A DNA stretch of 64,000 nucleotides from Allantophomopsis cytisporea (GCA_024752435.1 CP103037.1:2852001-2916000), one strand, 5' to 3'; counted from the first letter of the stretch, positions 1 to 12,328 are shown. A program made the numbers and translations. The notes: generated by a model from the letters alone, not told the origin.

Positions 1-862
1 CTCCTCTCTCACATTTTCATCCAAGACAATATCCTTCTCAACCTCCTCGGCAGCACCAAAATCCTCCCATTGCAACACTGGCGTTCCTTTCCACTTCTCC
101 TCGCCCTTCAACAGACTCTTCGCCTGTTCAGCAATGCTCTTTCGCTCAGGAGAAGGCGTCGTCTTGCCCTCAGGCATGTATTGCCTCTGCTGATCCTCCC
201 TATCCCTCTGCGCAGCCTGGTACGTCTCCTGGTCCCATCTAAACAAAGTCAGCCAAAGCCCATCCCCACAAAATCACCTCTCAACCGCAAATTCAACTCC
301 TCTCCCACACCATTACACCCCTCTTAAAAAGCAACAGCAAGGAAAAGAACCCACCCCTCATAACTCTCCGGCTCCTCAGGCCAAACAAAAGGCTTCTCCA
401 ACTCCACCATCATCTTCTTAATAGCCCTTGGCCTATACCACTTGCGCTGCACGGGCCGTCTCGCATTCTCCTTATCCTGGCGCACCTTCTGCTGCTGAAT
501 GAAAGAGCGCACGCCGAGCACGCGCACATCGTACACATTGAACAAGTAATCGCGGAGGTCGAGCTTGTTGAGGGTGAGCGGGACGATGAAAGAGGCGAAG
601 TTGGGGCTCGAGTTTGGAGGCGGACGAAGGAGTTTGAGTTGAAAATTTGGGCTGGTGAGTATTAGTTTCTGACTTTTGACGTTTCGTCCTGCGCAATCGT
701 GGTTCTTTTTGATTCAATCTACGCTCTTCCTTCTCGTCTTGTCGTAGATCTTTTCGAGCTTCAATTGTGATCCTCCGCATCAACCTGCGTGGCAGTGAGT
801 GGAAAGGCTTACAGATAGATAGGTTTCTTGCCCAACTTAGGGACCTTTTGTAGTGTCGACAT
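1..862 (-). CDS. mrpL23: Mitochondrial ribosomal protein uL23m (MRP20/mrpL23), 3' end beyond window
   Basis: Protein of the mitochondrial large ribosomal subunit, placed near the exit tunnel in this family. Three exons are visible: 862-813, 651-355 and 238 to the window edge, joined by introns of 161 and 116 bases with GTAAGC and GTGGGT donors. The start is the ATG at 862 (MSTLQKVPKLGKKPIY), followed by the family core FASFIVPLTLNKLDLRDYLF, VYDVRVLGVRSFIQQ and RPVQRKWYRPRAIKKMMVEL, then KPFVWPEEPESYEGWDQETY across the second joint. The last visible exon is charged, typical of the fungal C-terminal extension. The C terminus lies outside the window. The assignment rests on these recognised motifs and on the reading frame staying open through both joints. 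Confidence 0.88.
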
Positions 863-1458
863 GGTTGTGGTTGATAGTTGTTCGAGTCCAATGCAGATGA
901 TGATCTGATTGAAATTCGAGGTGGAGCGGGGAAATGATTCTCCGCGCCGGGATGAGCCTTGTTTGAGGTCAGCCTCGCGTGGGGAGAATGTTGGCTTGTG
1001 GATGAGATCTAGCAAGACGATTACCTGTTTTATATGAGAATTCCATCAATCTGGCGTCGAGGGAAACTTAATATTGGAAGAGATCTCTGAAGCAAGCCAG
1101 GACATACATCATACGCATTCAACAAAATATCAACCAAAAAGTCATAATTTCTCAACATCCTGGAATACTCAATATTATCAACGAAACGTACCTCCTCAAA
1201 TCAAGATGAATTCTCATCAAAATTCACAACATTCCAGTCAAGGGCACAGTCAAGAGCACAGTCGAAAGCACAGAACCAAAGACTTTTATTTCCCCACCAA
1301 CCACCCAAGCAAGCCAGCCGCCACAAAGAACCAATGAATGCACAGCACAGTAAAAGGAAGGGTATAACCACCAACTCCCAAAGACAACCACCACACCACA
1401 TGCAATACAGTCCCACCTACCCAGCCAAGGTCCCGACTCGAACCCCAACTCAAACCCC
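863..1458. other. Intergenic: mrpL23 upstream region and TSC1 3' region
   Basis: About 600 bases between the mrpL23 start and the TSC1 stop; both genes are on the minus strand. The mrpL23 promoter and the TSC1 3' UTR should both lie here. The short open frames are AC- or AG-rich and look like chance. No RNA gene or mobile element was seen. Confidence 0.5.
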
Positions 1459-4400
1459 TCAAACAAAGCCCCTAATCCCACGAATGCCCCCACTCTTCTT
1501 CTTCTCTTCCTTCTTCTCTCTCTTACTCCCACTATTCTGAATGCCGCCACGGCCATAATACCGCATGCCAGTAGCAGTCCTCTTCCTCTCAGGCGGCACC
1601 TCACCGGCAGCCTCAGCAGCAACAGCGGCATGACTCTGCACGAACGGGCTATTAAAGCCATCGAAGCCGACAGGACGAACAGCGCTAGGCGTGATGCTGC
1701 CGCCACTGGAGCCCTGGCTCATCGGTGCCGTCTCCGCGCGCGACGGCAGGTTGAGGCGGGTAGGGCGCTGGCCATTGCTGGCGGAGGCGCCGCTGGCGGG
1801 CGAGGAGACGTCGGATGGGCGGTTGTCGCTTGTTTCGGGGGTCGAGAGGCCGCGGTACATAGGGGAGCCGGACCGCGCAGAGCGGTAGGCGGCTTCGTCT
1901 TCCAGTCTCGCTCTTGATGCGAGTAGTGGCTCGTCGAAATCTTCGCTGCCGTGCGAGAGTAGGAGCGCCTTTTCGAGCTCGGCGTATCTCTTGAGTAGCT
2001 TGTTGTGACTCTTCTGTAGATCCATATATCTTGTCCTTAAGCCTGCCATTGCACCCTCTAGTAGGCCCTGCAGGGCATCTGGGTGTTTGGCGCGCTTCAA
2101 CTCGTACGCTTCATTGACTTTCTCGCGTAAGTCGCAGATCTGATTCTCGTAGTCGATGCGGATGCGGTCGAGCTCGTCGTCGCGGGAGACGAGTTGCATT
2201 TGCAGTTTTTCAACGGCCGTGTAAGCTGCCTCTTCACTTTCGCGAGCCCTCTCACGCTCCTCTTCTTTAGCTTCGTAGCTGCGGAGTGTAGCGTTCAGCT
2301 TTGTGACCTCAGCTCGAAGTCTCTCTAACTCCTCCAGGTCGATTTCGATTGACTGCATTTTCTGCTTGCTCAATAGCTCCCTGGCTTCGCTATCCACTAC
2401 GAGTTGTCGAAGTGCACGGCAATCTTCTCTTATGCTCTCGAGCTGCCTCCTCAGCATCTCCCCTTCAGCATTCCATTTCTTCTGCTCCTCCTTGATGGCT
2501 CTCAATTTTGCACTGAGATCAGCTTCCCACTTCTTGCTGTGCATCTTACTCTTCTCACTCTCCTTCTTGATCTGAAGTTCAGATCGTCGAGCATCTTCAA
2601 GCTTAGTCTTGAGCGATTTATTAGCATTAATGAGATTCTGGGTCTCCGCCTCAACGGTGGCTTCCTTGACATGCAAGCGGCGCAGTTGACCAATATGCGA
2701 CAGATGTTGCTGTTTCAAGTAGCGTTCAAAATTGAGATCGTTCTTAAGAAGCATGATTTCACGTTGCAAATTTGCTAAATTGCTCTTAGGATCGTTGACT
2801 GTAGGTTTCAGCATAGGAGAACGAGGAGTAGGCTGTGCGAGAGAATGAAGATATGAATCGACTTGTAGGGTAGAAGAATCGTGTTGAGATAATGAATGAT
2901 CGCTATCGTTCGGTAACGATTGCTGTAAATTATCTTTGAGGGATTTCTGTGATGAAAGCATATCCTGTAATGGCGTTTGGGCACTTGACAATGAGACTTG
3001 TGGTGGTATAGTAGGACTGTCTTGTTGGGGTCGTAAACCTGGAGATCCGAGAAGCGATTGGCTTGTTTGTGATGCTTTTCTAAGAAGTCGAGATGGTGCA
3101 CGACTGCTATCTGGTGATATGGCAGCGGTGCTCTGTGTATTGCGCCAACTGTTATGGCGCGATGAGTGAGTCGACTGAACAACCAAAGTACCATCATCGT
3201 CCTTGTCAAGTAATGGTTGTTCAGGGATATCATCATCATCCATGTCCTCTGGAATATGCTCGAGCCTTGACGTAACAGGAGGACGTGGTAAATTGTTGAT
3301 ATCCGGGTAAAGAGGCCCACAGAGAGCCATACAATCTGCGACCACATCTGCAGCCTCGCTTTTCATAAACCGATTTGGATCAGTGAGTTCCGAGTCGATG
3401 GTCATAGTGAAGAAGTTAGGATGTAGCAGATGAAGCTGACGGAATTGCTCTGATCTCTGTCTGATCTCGGTCGGCTCAATCTCGATCTCATCGGCTCCAG
3501 GGAAATTTGCATGTCGTAAATATCGCTGAGGTTTCCGAATATAACTCATAAAGTTGATCGGGTAGAGACCGTAAAGAAACGTAAAGTAGTGAAGTAATTC
3601 CGGGACAGTTGAGTCTGCAGATTCGAATGAGAAGGACAGTTTCTCCCACTTCTTCTCTACTTTTGTTCCATTCACATCTTCCGATTTCTCCGGATCGATG
3701 TGATCCTCAACAACTGGTGATAAGATCCGCTCCTTCTCCCAGAACAGGATGCGACTGTAAATAAGGAAAAGCGAAGGCAAATGCGCAGCTATCGATTGTG
3801 GAATATGCGGCAGAAACATGATCAGAGCCGTCATGGCCAACGAGACGACGGTAGTAGAAGTATCGATAGTCAAGCACTTGATAAGGTTATTGAAGAGCGG
3901 AGTCTGCAACAACTGATGCAAATGCGGAGGTTGATACCTCACAAATTCGCACAAGATCGAGAGGGTCTGAGTACGATGTCTCGTCATAACGAACTCGGCA
4001 TCAATGACATTCAGAAAATCCTTCGGGCGACGGCGTCCAAATTCCAGCAACACCAGCTTGATCTGCTTCTCGATGAAAGAGGCCGACGGATCCGCCTCAG
4101 CCGACGCAGCTTCGACATGCTGCAACCAAACCAGCAGCAACTTCTGCGCAAACACCGAGGATGTCTCCGCCACCTCGCTATCGCTCTCGTCATCCGCATC
4201 GTAGCACAGTATATCCAGCAGCACCAGTCTACTGACCGAAGCCAGGCCCTTCTCCTCGCCCAGGGCCGCCAAACACGGCCGCAGCAGTAGATCCAGCCAT
4301 TGCACCAGGCGCTTGGCGCCTCTGATGGCAGGCCTCAAGCTGCGCAAGACGGCGACGAAGAAGGCGTAACGCGCGGGTTTATCGAGGACGTCCTTGGCGT

Positions 4401-4715
4401 GGATGGCGAGCAACTCGTCCTGCAGGCGCTGGGAATCTGCATCGTCGATGGGCTCGTGCTTATCGAGGTAGGCCTGGATGACGGCCAGGAGGTCGTCGGG
4501 CAGTGGGTAGGAGGGGTTCACGAGGTGGGAGTTGATTGCTTTGGCGACATCTTTGAGCGATCTGGAGGATGCGACGGGGTTCTCGTCAGCGTTTCTTGCT
4601 TCACTTCATACTTTGCGGATGGCGTGGGCATGGCTTGGGGCATGCGAATGGGCGTGCTTTGCGAATGCGTGCGCAAAGTTAGATTTTGAGGGGCTTGCAC
4701 GTACCCTGAAGACAT
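1459..4715 (-). CDS. TSC1: Hamartin/TSC1 homologue, negative regulator of TORC1
   Basis: In the known family, Tsc1 stabilises Tsc2, the GAP for Rheb, and so restrains TORC1 on endomembranes. The long frame opens without an ATG (its first in-frame start-like codon is a GTG at 4521), so I place the start in a short exon at 4715-4705 (MSSG). It splices (GTACGT donor, CCAG acceptor, CTGAC branch site) to 4561-1459, giving 1037 residues that continue SLKDVAKAINSHLVNPSYPL. Residues 1-450 form the conserved helical hamartin domain. Residues 450-600 are Ser/Gln-rich and probably disordered. Residues about 605-890 are a long coiled coil (for example LQREIMLLKNDLNFERYL). The tail is low-complexity and ends in the basic motif KKKSGGIRGIRGFV. 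No break was seen. The tiny first exon is the least certain part. Confidence 0.85.
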
Positions 4716-5022
4716 GTGGAATGAGGGTGGAGGGTTAAGGTGCGCTTCAGAGGGTTATCCGGCGCGGGAAGATGTCCCATCGGTGATGATGAGGTGGTGA
4801 ATGATGATGCGCCGGTATGAGGGCGGGGTCAAGGTGGATGGATGTTGGTAAGTAGTCAGGTAGGTAGAGTAGTAGTAGGTAATTTGATGAATGGGTGAGT
4901 GAATGAAGGAATGACGGACTTAATGATTTAATGATCTAGTGGATTTGAATGATTGACAATGACAACGATGATGACGATGTTGTTTTGTTCTTCAGAACAG
5001 GCGTTACTATCACAAATTACTT

Positions 5023-5070
5023 GTGCTTCTGCTTTTGCTTTTGCTTCTGCTTCTGCTTCTGCTTGTTCTT
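5023..5070. repeat. TGCTTC/TGCTTT hexamer microsatellite
   Basis: Roughly eight imperfect six-base units in tandem, in intergenic DNA upstream of TSC1. Confidence 0.8.
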
Positions 5071-5944
5071 GTCCTTTTTCTTCTTGTTCTCGTTCGTGAA
5101 TTCAATATAGTCAAACCATAAATGAACAAAGCCTTTGAGGGGCGGGGACAAAAGCAAAAAGAAGGGACCTGCATCAACTGCGTCAAGTGGCCAATTGCGA
5201 GGATTAAGAGAAGAGGAGAGAGAGAAGAGAAGATGCAAACTCTCGTATGAATTAGATTTTTCTGTAAATTATGCTGTACTGTACTGCGCGGTACTGTACT
5301 GTTTGGCTGTGTTCTGCCGTGCGACTCTTCTCTGTCTCAGATAATTTAATCAACAATTTCTTTTTCTTCTCAGCTCCAACCTCATCTCGATAGTCCAATT
5401 TTCCTTGCTTGATTGAGATTGAAGGATAGATGATTCTACGAATGATACTCAGCCTGAAAGAAGACATACTCTAACGATGATTATTTCAGATTTCTAGAAT
5501 GAATCAATGAGACAACACGGACAAGCTTCCCTCTCCTACGTATGGATGTTCTGGATTCCTGCAGAAATTCCACCTCAACCCCGCATTCGTACAGCTGCAT
5601 GCAGCGGCCGCGTCTTTTCGAAGAACAGTGCACTGAACTGTGCACTGTGAGTGGAACAAGCGAAGGATGTTGAAGAGGGGAATACGAAAGATCAGATGAA
5701 GATGATGTATGAGGGGACAGGAGGATCATTAACAGTAGATTGATAATGAATGAACAATTAACAGTTCACAATACGAATTGTTTTTGTCTTTTCCAAGATA
5801 TTAATCTTAGCAGTAAGTATCAATGATGAAAATTATACAATCGATCATGATAATCCAGAAGGAGTATGAGATGAATTTAAGGAATTTAAGAAAAGGAAAC
5901 GGAAAAGGAAATCAATATTGACAGCAATAACAACAATCTCATGA

Positions 5945-6010
5945 TAAAAATAAAAATAAAAATAAAAATTAAAATGGAAATGGAAATAGAAATAGAAATG
6001 GAAATAGAAA
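5945..6010. repeat. AAAAAT/GGAAAT/AGAAAT hexamer array
   Basis: About 11 tandem purine-rich six-base units that drift from AAAAAT to GGAAAT and AGAAAT, as expected of a microsatellite decaying by point mutation. No gene contains it. Confidence 0.8.
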
Positions 6011-8085
6011 TAATAATCATCAATCCACAATCGTACTCTACAAAAGAAAAGAATTACGCAGCCGTTCTTAATCTTCCGGGTTACGCGCATGAAAGTCAAA
6101 AGATGCAGCAAGATCAGAGAGTCAAGCAGATGAATCACACTCACTGCACTCCACTTTCACTGGGCACACGCATCGCCGCATGAATCACATGCACAACATA
6201 GCATCACTTCTCCGCTTTCAACCAGGCAGATCCACGCAAAATCAAAGTAAAGCAAAGCAGAGCAACCAAACAAAAGAAAGCAAAAGAAAGCAAGAACGCA
6301 AAAAACGGCAAAAAATGGCAAAAAATAGCCATGAACCTTGATGCAGACATTCCATCATACCATAAAGACCCTTACCTCGCCTTGCCCATCCATGGCATCG
6401 GTGAAGGGGCGTCAGGGCTTCGAGAGTTACTTGTGGCCGACATCGGAAGAGCGCATGTCAGAGGAGGGAATGTTCCTCCATCGACAAGGCTGAAGTGACT
6501 GTGAAAGTACACAGACACGAGACGAGTCGATTGGAGTCGAGATGATTTCCATGCGGAGTGGGAAGATAGGCGGACCACGTACGAGGTACTACGTATGGCG
6601 AAGCGGAATTGGATGCGGGTACGGAGTGGCTTCGTTACCGGATATATATCCCTTTTGTTTCTTCTTTCCCCCCCATTTATACTCCGACGGCGCGTACGGC
6701 ATGTCCCATGCTTTATTAGTGGATTTGATGTACCGATGCAAGTGGCATTGAAGGGGGTTGGGCCGGTGGCTAATGGTTGACCACTAAGTTGTTGTGGAGG
6801 GCGTGGTCTTGACATGTTGGAGTCATAACGCGGAGGAGAAGGATGGCGGAGGAGAGGTTTGTGAGGTGGTTTGTGCTGGATTTGGCGATGGAATTGAGAC
6901 AGGAGTGGGATGGATTGCGAGGGAGAAGATGTAGAGATGTTCTAGATCTGCATTTTAGATGGTAGTATTGTTATTGTGAATAGTGAATGATAATTGACTC
7001 ATCTCGAGTCAGGAACGACATAAATGAATGGGGGAAGGATATGGAGACTCGACTAGTATAAGGCGTGAATGAGAACATATCATGTCTCGTCGGTGTATAC
7101 AATCCCACAATACCACAATACCACATGGACTTCACGGCATTCTTGCATGTCATACGGCATTACTTTGCATACGCGCGTCTATGATAAAGGCAGCCGGCAA
7201 TATTGAAGTAGACGAGTCTTACGTAGTATGTCCATGGATAAATACGTTTATATTAAATAAATGATAGGATGTGAATGTATACGTATCTACGAATATGTAT
7301 ACGTGACTGATTTCACCATCGAGTCAGCTTTTACGCAAGAACGAATGATTGCACCGTATTACATCAACAAAGGAGAATCTTAATACTCGAGATGTTCGCA
7401 TGAGAGTATATACGATTTCAATGTGAATGAACATCGCGCACCAAAATTCCGCTCCCTCTAATAATCCCCAAGCTGACTAAACCAACCCTCAATCCCTTAA
7501 ACATCCCGAACATATCACATCAGATATCATCATCATCATTTGAGTTAGAATATCCAATAAACATCTCACCAGATTCCAATATGACCGCATCTCACTCCCC
7601 AAAATGCATCATCAATAACACCCAAATACTACCCCACAATCCTACATACATTATCAATAAGCCCCAAAGCCACAATCTACTCCTAACTCATCAACTTGCT
7701 CACGCGCATGATAGCTATGAGCTATGCTATGAGCCATAAGCCACTGCCTACATCAACACCAGCCGCAACTACCTACCTACCCTCATTCATACCACGGGAT
7801 ATCATCAGCTTCCGTAATCAATCCACCACCATGGCTGATACCGTGTTGGCATAGAGCCAGACCTTCTGACTGTGCCGTTCTCGTCCTGTGAATCACGAAT
7901 TGTTGTAGAATGGCACTATGAAGGTATCTACGTAGATCATCCCGACTGGATGGTTTGGCGGATTGAAGGAACTGTCGGTAATCTGTACAGGACCATGGTT
8001 GATGAGATCTGGATAGTGCATTAAAAGGGATCCGGATTGAGGGGAGTATATATGGGCTTGAGCTGAATATTTATGTGTTTGGGTC

Positions 8086-8113
8086 TGGAGCTGGAGCTGG
8101 AGCTGGAGCTGCA
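8086..8113. repeat. GGAGCT hexamer microsatellite
   Basis: Four tandem copies of GGAGCT followed by a degenerate copy, in the gene-poor interval. Confidence 0.8.
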
Positions 8114-9265
8114 GTTGAAGCTGAAGATGAAGGAAGTACTACGTACTTGGGGTTATGCATGGTCTATCGTATGACATGATGTTACCTCTTCCCTTGTGGA
8201 TCGTTGATAGGGTAAATACACTGATATTCACCATTTGATTATTCCGTCTTATTCATCTTTCAAATCCTATCCACTTATTCTTCACCATCTATCGGAGAGA
8301 CATAAATGAGCAATTTATTGGACTGCATGTACATACATACATACATTCATTCGTATTGGTGCATTTCATCCCGACGGAGTTCGGAAGCAGATAGGCATAG
8401 AGACAGAGGAATCGGAGTCGGAATTCCACAGGTAAAACGCAAGACTATTGTCTCGGAATACAAGCTCACGGTCTTCCATTCCGGGAATGCGAACAATACC
8501 GCCATCAATTATCAATTATTGAGCACATATCATTGAATATCATAGTACTACGTAATATCCAATCCCCGTCATTGCAGCATCAATCAAGAATGCCGATCCC
8601 AGATCCCAATCCTTATCTTCATCCAAGTCGCATAAACAGATCAACAAATGCAATACCACAAAAGGCAAAATCAAGCCACGCCCTCTCAAGCACAAGTACT
8701 GTAAGTGTAAGAAAGACAAGACGAGACGGACGAGACAAGCACAAGCACAAGCACATATAAACTCACAAAAACCAACAGAAACTCACCCCTCCCCTCCCTC
8801 CCTCCCTCTCTCACTCTCCGTCCAACAAAAAAAAGATAAACCAAACCAAAAGAAAAAAAAATAGACTTTCCAACTCGTCAATCCACAGTGGAGCCCATCA
8901 TCACGCCGCTCGTCCCCCCCAGCACCAGGCACATCCGAGCGCGTGTCGCTTGATCGCTAACAGCAGGAAGAGCCTCACGCATGACACATCGTGATCGTGT
9001 ACGTTAGGTGCTGGCGAGCAAAAGTGCAAGCAGCGCGCGCAATGCGAGCTGCAGATGCAGAATTTTCAGCACTTGCAGAAGGGGAGGACGCTGACCATTC
9101 CTGCAAAGGTGAGTGTTTCCTGTAGGTTGGGTGACGATTTAGTTGGTGAGGGGATTTATGAGGGGATTGATGGGTGGGAGAGAGGGAGGGGGATGAGTTT
9201 GTTGATGTTTTGTTTTTGTATGTGTTGTTGTCTTTTGATTTTTGTCTTTTGATTTGTCTTGATTT

Positions 9266-9299
9266 GACTTGACTTGACTTGACTTGACTTGACTTGACT
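9266..9299. repeat. GACTT pentamer microsatellite
   Basis: About seven head-to-tail copies of GACTT in the gene-poor interval. On the minus strand it produces the repetitive frame SSQVKSSQVK, which is therefore not evidence of a protein. Confidence 0.85.
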
Positions 9300-9536
9300 G
9301 GGTGAGTATGGGGTAGAATATGAGGGGTAAGGAATAAGGAATAAGGAATAAGGGTACATGACGGAATTAAGGAATTGTCAAAGTCATATTGGCTTATCAA
9401 TCAATACTGCCTACACCGTACAAGTACATACATACATCATATGAATGAAACCATTTCTTACTACGCCCTCTGTTGGACATGTAAAACATACTGAGCCGCT
9501 CACCAGAAAGATGCGAAGGAAATACTGCGACAATGT

Positions 9537-9567
9537 ATAAATAAATAAATAAATAAATAAATGAATA
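9537..9567. repeat. AAAT tetramer microsatellite
   Basis: About seven tandem copies of ATAA/AAAT, the last ones interrupted by a G. Confidence 0.85.
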
Positions 9568-9923
9568 AGTATATAAAACAGACACCATTTTCAGTACTAA
9601 TGCTATTGAATTACCACTAATTATGGTGTAATTCATAAAATCCGTCTTCCCTTTCATCATCATCATTGACAGGGCGTATTTTAAAGGACTTCAATCAACA
9701 TCTTTAGTGGAGTTTCCGCCTTTGAAATGTCCACCAACACCACACTAACATGCCGGGAACATGTGCGTTGGTGGGGTGCACCATGTAGTAGAATAAGGAC
9801 TTTGGGTGAGTCGAGTCGACTCGAAGCGAACTAACGTCAATCATTGGAAAGGCGTATAGGAGGACTAAGGGTACATAGTCAAGTCCAACTTGGCTTATTT
9901 GTGGGATGAGTCAAACTTGAAAG

Positions 9924-9957
9924 CAATCAATCAATCAATCAATCGATCAATCAATCA
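9924..9957. repeat. AATC tetramer microsatellite
   Basis: About eight tandem AATC units with one GATC variant, upstream of the arrestin-like gene. Confidence 0.85.
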
Positions 9958-10150
9958 TGTTCGTATGGTTGGGGAGTAACGACGTATGGTCAAGCTGGTC
10001 AAGCAAGGAAGAGCTAGTCTTGTCTGTTTATTCTTTGGATTTTTTAAAACAGATTAAACAGATTGAGCTTGAGTTGGAGCTTGTGCTTGTGCTTGTGCTT
10101 GTTGTGTTTGCGTGAATGACATCTCGGGGTTCAGGTGGAACGGAATATGT

Positions 10151-10261
10151 ACTATAAGAGAGAGAGTATATGAGGAGTCTTTGTCCTCCCATTCTTATTG
10201 ACTTTTATTTTTTTTACTTTCTTATACTCTATATTATTCTCTCTACATTACACACTCGAAT

Positions 10262-10292
<31 letters not shown>

Positions 10293-10957
10293 AGATAATT
10301 CATCCAGACATATAGATCCGTTACATATCGTCTTATTATCGTTGTCATTATTCTTCATCTATTCTTCATCTCTTCATCTCTTCATCTCTTCATCTCTTCA
10401 TCTCTCATCTCTCATCTCTCATCTCTCATCTCTCATCTCTCATCTCTTCAACTCCTCTATTCTTCTCTCATCCTCCTTCTTCCTCCTCCTCAATCCTACC
10501 TTACCTACCTACTCTCCATCCTGCTGCCTTATTTAACATCGCCTACCCAAAAAGAAACCCCCTCTCCCCTCTTCTCTCCTCAAAACGTTATCAACGTCCC
10601 TGTTGTCACCTGCATACATCCCATTCCGAACGACATCGGATAGCATTAAAAATCGACCCAACCCTGACAGAGTTCCTGGTTTCTGCGTTCGACGTTGACT
10701 CACTCACTCACTTACTGGTTGCTTACTTCATTCACACGACCACTCTCATTCCATCATTCCATCATTTCATCACACTGAACTTACCATTCACCACTCATCA
10801 TACTCAATCCCCGTCCCCCCCCCCTTCTCTTCTCATCTACGATCGTATAAGAGACAGTACCGCCAACTGTGCCTGGGTTTTTATTTTTCCTCGACATAAA
10901 ATAAAATAATTCCCAGTCTCATCGTCTTGCTATTAGGAAGCAAGACCATTATCAAAA
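10151..10957 (+). promoter_or_regulatory. Promoter and long pyrimidine-rich leader of the arrestin-like gene
   Basis: A TATA-like TATAAGAG at 10153 precedes a strongly CT-rich stretch that includes a GAAA array (10263-10293) and a CTTCATCTC/TCTCATC array (10351-10450). CT-rich tracts near transcription starts are common in highly expressed fungal genes. No start codon in this stretch opens a plausible protein before the ATG at 10958, so the leader may be several hundred bases long. The transcription start itself is not visible. Confidence 0.45.
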
Positions 10958-12328
10958 ATGGCTGCCACCATTGCTTCCTCGCTCCGCCGTTTATCCAACA
11001 CCACCCCAACAATGAACATTAATATCTCCAACCCACAAACAACATGGACGACCTCATCGACGATCAGTGGCACTGTATCAATCACAGCCTCCACTCCGCT
11101 ACCCTACAGCAGCATATCGGTTACCCTCGAAGGCAGAGCCCTTACGGAAATGGAGCGTGTATCATTGGCAGGATCCGATACTCGTATCAAGACTTCCCAC
11201 AACTTCCTCAAGCTTCAGATGCCAATTGACAAATCTCTACTTCCACAAGACGAGATACCAGCCGGTGAAACTTTCGAGATCCCATATACCTTCGTGGTTC
11301 CCTCCAAGCTTCTCCCCAATGCTTGCAACCACAAGACAGTGGGTGACTGGGTACACGAAGACCACCTTCAAATGCCACCCTCGATGGGTAACCCACTGCC
11401 AAGCCGAGACGATATGTCCACCGGAATGGCCAAAATAACCTACTCGATATGTGCCAAGATTTACTCGACAGCCAAGGTGACTCCCTTGACAGTCAAGTCA
11501 CCGACCGTCATCTCACAAATCTCCAAACCAATCCACATCATCCCCACCTCCTCAGAGCTCCCACCCCTAACCTTCGACCTGATTGACAACGACTACATTC
11601 TCAGCACCACCAAAACCCTACGCAAATCCCTCTTCAAAGGCGGCAAGCTAGGAACCATAACCCTCTCCTCAGCCCAACCCGCCTCCCTAACCCATACGCC
11701 GCTAAACCCAACAGCCTCAACAGTAGCGCACCTGCACCTGCACTTCATCCCCTCGCCAAGCGCACCGAAGGCACTCCCGCCAAAGCTCTCCACCCTAACC
11801 ACCAAGATCAAATCCACAACCTTCTACTCCATCAAGCCGCACGAGTCCCTCCCCACCCTCTCGAACATGGTGCACTCGTGGGACTCCAACCGCGCCGTGT
11901 ACGAGAGCACAACGGCGCTCTCGACGCGCGACGTCGGCGCCGTCTCCTGGACGCGCGTGCCCATCGCCCCCAAGCCGCCCACCTATCTGCGCCGCCACTC
12001 CGACGACTCGGGATACAGCACGGCGTCGGACTCGTCGCTGCACAGCGTGCACGCCGGCGCGGCGTCCGACGTCGATGGCGAGGCCAATGAGTGGCAGGCG
12101 ACTATCGCGTTGCCCGTCATGCTTACCGAGGACAAATCTTGGTTGCCTTCCTTTCAGAGCTGCTTGGTTGGCAGGACTTATCAGCTTGAGTTTGTGGCCG
12201 GTGTGCTTACCGGCGGGTTTGGCCCCGCTGTTAATCTTGGCGTTAAGGTTCCCGTGCAGATTGCTGTTGGGGGCGTTGGGGAGGATGTTGTTATGGGTGA
12301 GGGGGAGGGGGAATTGCCTGGGTATTAG
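10958..12328 (+). CDS. Arrestin-like N-terminal domain protein
   Basis: Intronless gene of 456 residues, likely a fungal alpha-arrestin-type adaptor. In that family such proteins link ubiquitin ligases to plasma-membrane cargo. After a short Ser/Thr lead, residues 18-190 carry the beta-sandwich arrestin fold signature: TWTTSSTISGTVSI, SSISVTLEGRALTE, then IPAGETFEIPYTFVVPSKLL and the turn after HLQMPPSMG. Residues 200-445 fit a second beta-rich half, with a Ser/Asp-rich insert at about 345-375 (RRHSDDSGYSTASDSSLHS) that may be a phosphorylated loop. No PPxY ligase-binding motif was seen, which is unusual for alpha-arrestins, so the partner is unclear. The start is the first ATG after the CT-rich leader, with an A at -3. 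GC content and codon bias rise toward the 3' half. Confidence 0.75.
   Translation: MAATIASSLRRLSNTTPTMNINISNPQTTWTTSSTISGTVSITASTPLPYSSISVTLEGRALTEMERVSLAGSDTRIKTSHNFLKLQMPIDKSLLPQDEIPAGETFEIPYTFVVPSKLLPNACNHKTVGDWVHEDHLQMPPSMGNPLPSRDDMSTGMAKITYSICAKIYSTAKVTPLTVKSPTVISQISKPIHIIPTSSELPPLTFDLIDNDYILSTTKTLRKSLFKGGKLGTITLSSAQPASLTHTPLNPTASTVAHLHLHFIPSPSAPKALPPKLSTLTTKIKSTTFYSIKPHESLPTLSNMVHSWDSNRAVYESTTALSTRDVGAVSWTRVPIAPKPPTYLRRHSDDSGYSTASDSSLHSVHAGAASDVDGEANEWQATIALPVMLTEDKSWLPSFQSCLVGRTYQLEFVAGVLTGGFGPAVNLGVKVPVQIAVGGVGEDVVMGEGEGELPGY

Larger units (their letters stand above)
4716..10150. other. Gene-poor interval with microsatellites, no supportable gene
   Basis: More than 5 kb upstream of TSC1 and the arrestin-like gene with no reading frame I can assign. 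Frames here are short, low-complexity and lack family motifs. The DNA holds many simple repeats (listed separately), several TACGTA palindromes and one GC-rich patch near 8885-9110 that ends in a splice-donor-like GTGAGT. Long UTRs, noncoding transcripts or distant regulatory DNA are possible, but the sequence alone does not show them. Confidence 0.5.

Noticed and set aside
2303..2778. Plus-strand frames inside TSC1
   Set aside because: Mirror translations of the coiled-coil coding region.
4519..4521. GTG as the TSC1 start
   Set aside because: The frame continues upstream with sequence typical of the hamartin N terminus, and a short ATG-bearing exon with good splice signals is available.
6372..6815. 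147-codon minus-strand frame and an overlapping 55-codon plus-strand frame (MNLDADIPSYHKDPYLALP)
   Set aside because: Both are open over the same DNA and neither has family motifs or promoter signals. Possible, but not supported.
9156..9400. Repetitive minus-strand frame with SSQVKSSQVK
   Set aside because: Created by the GACTT microsatellite.
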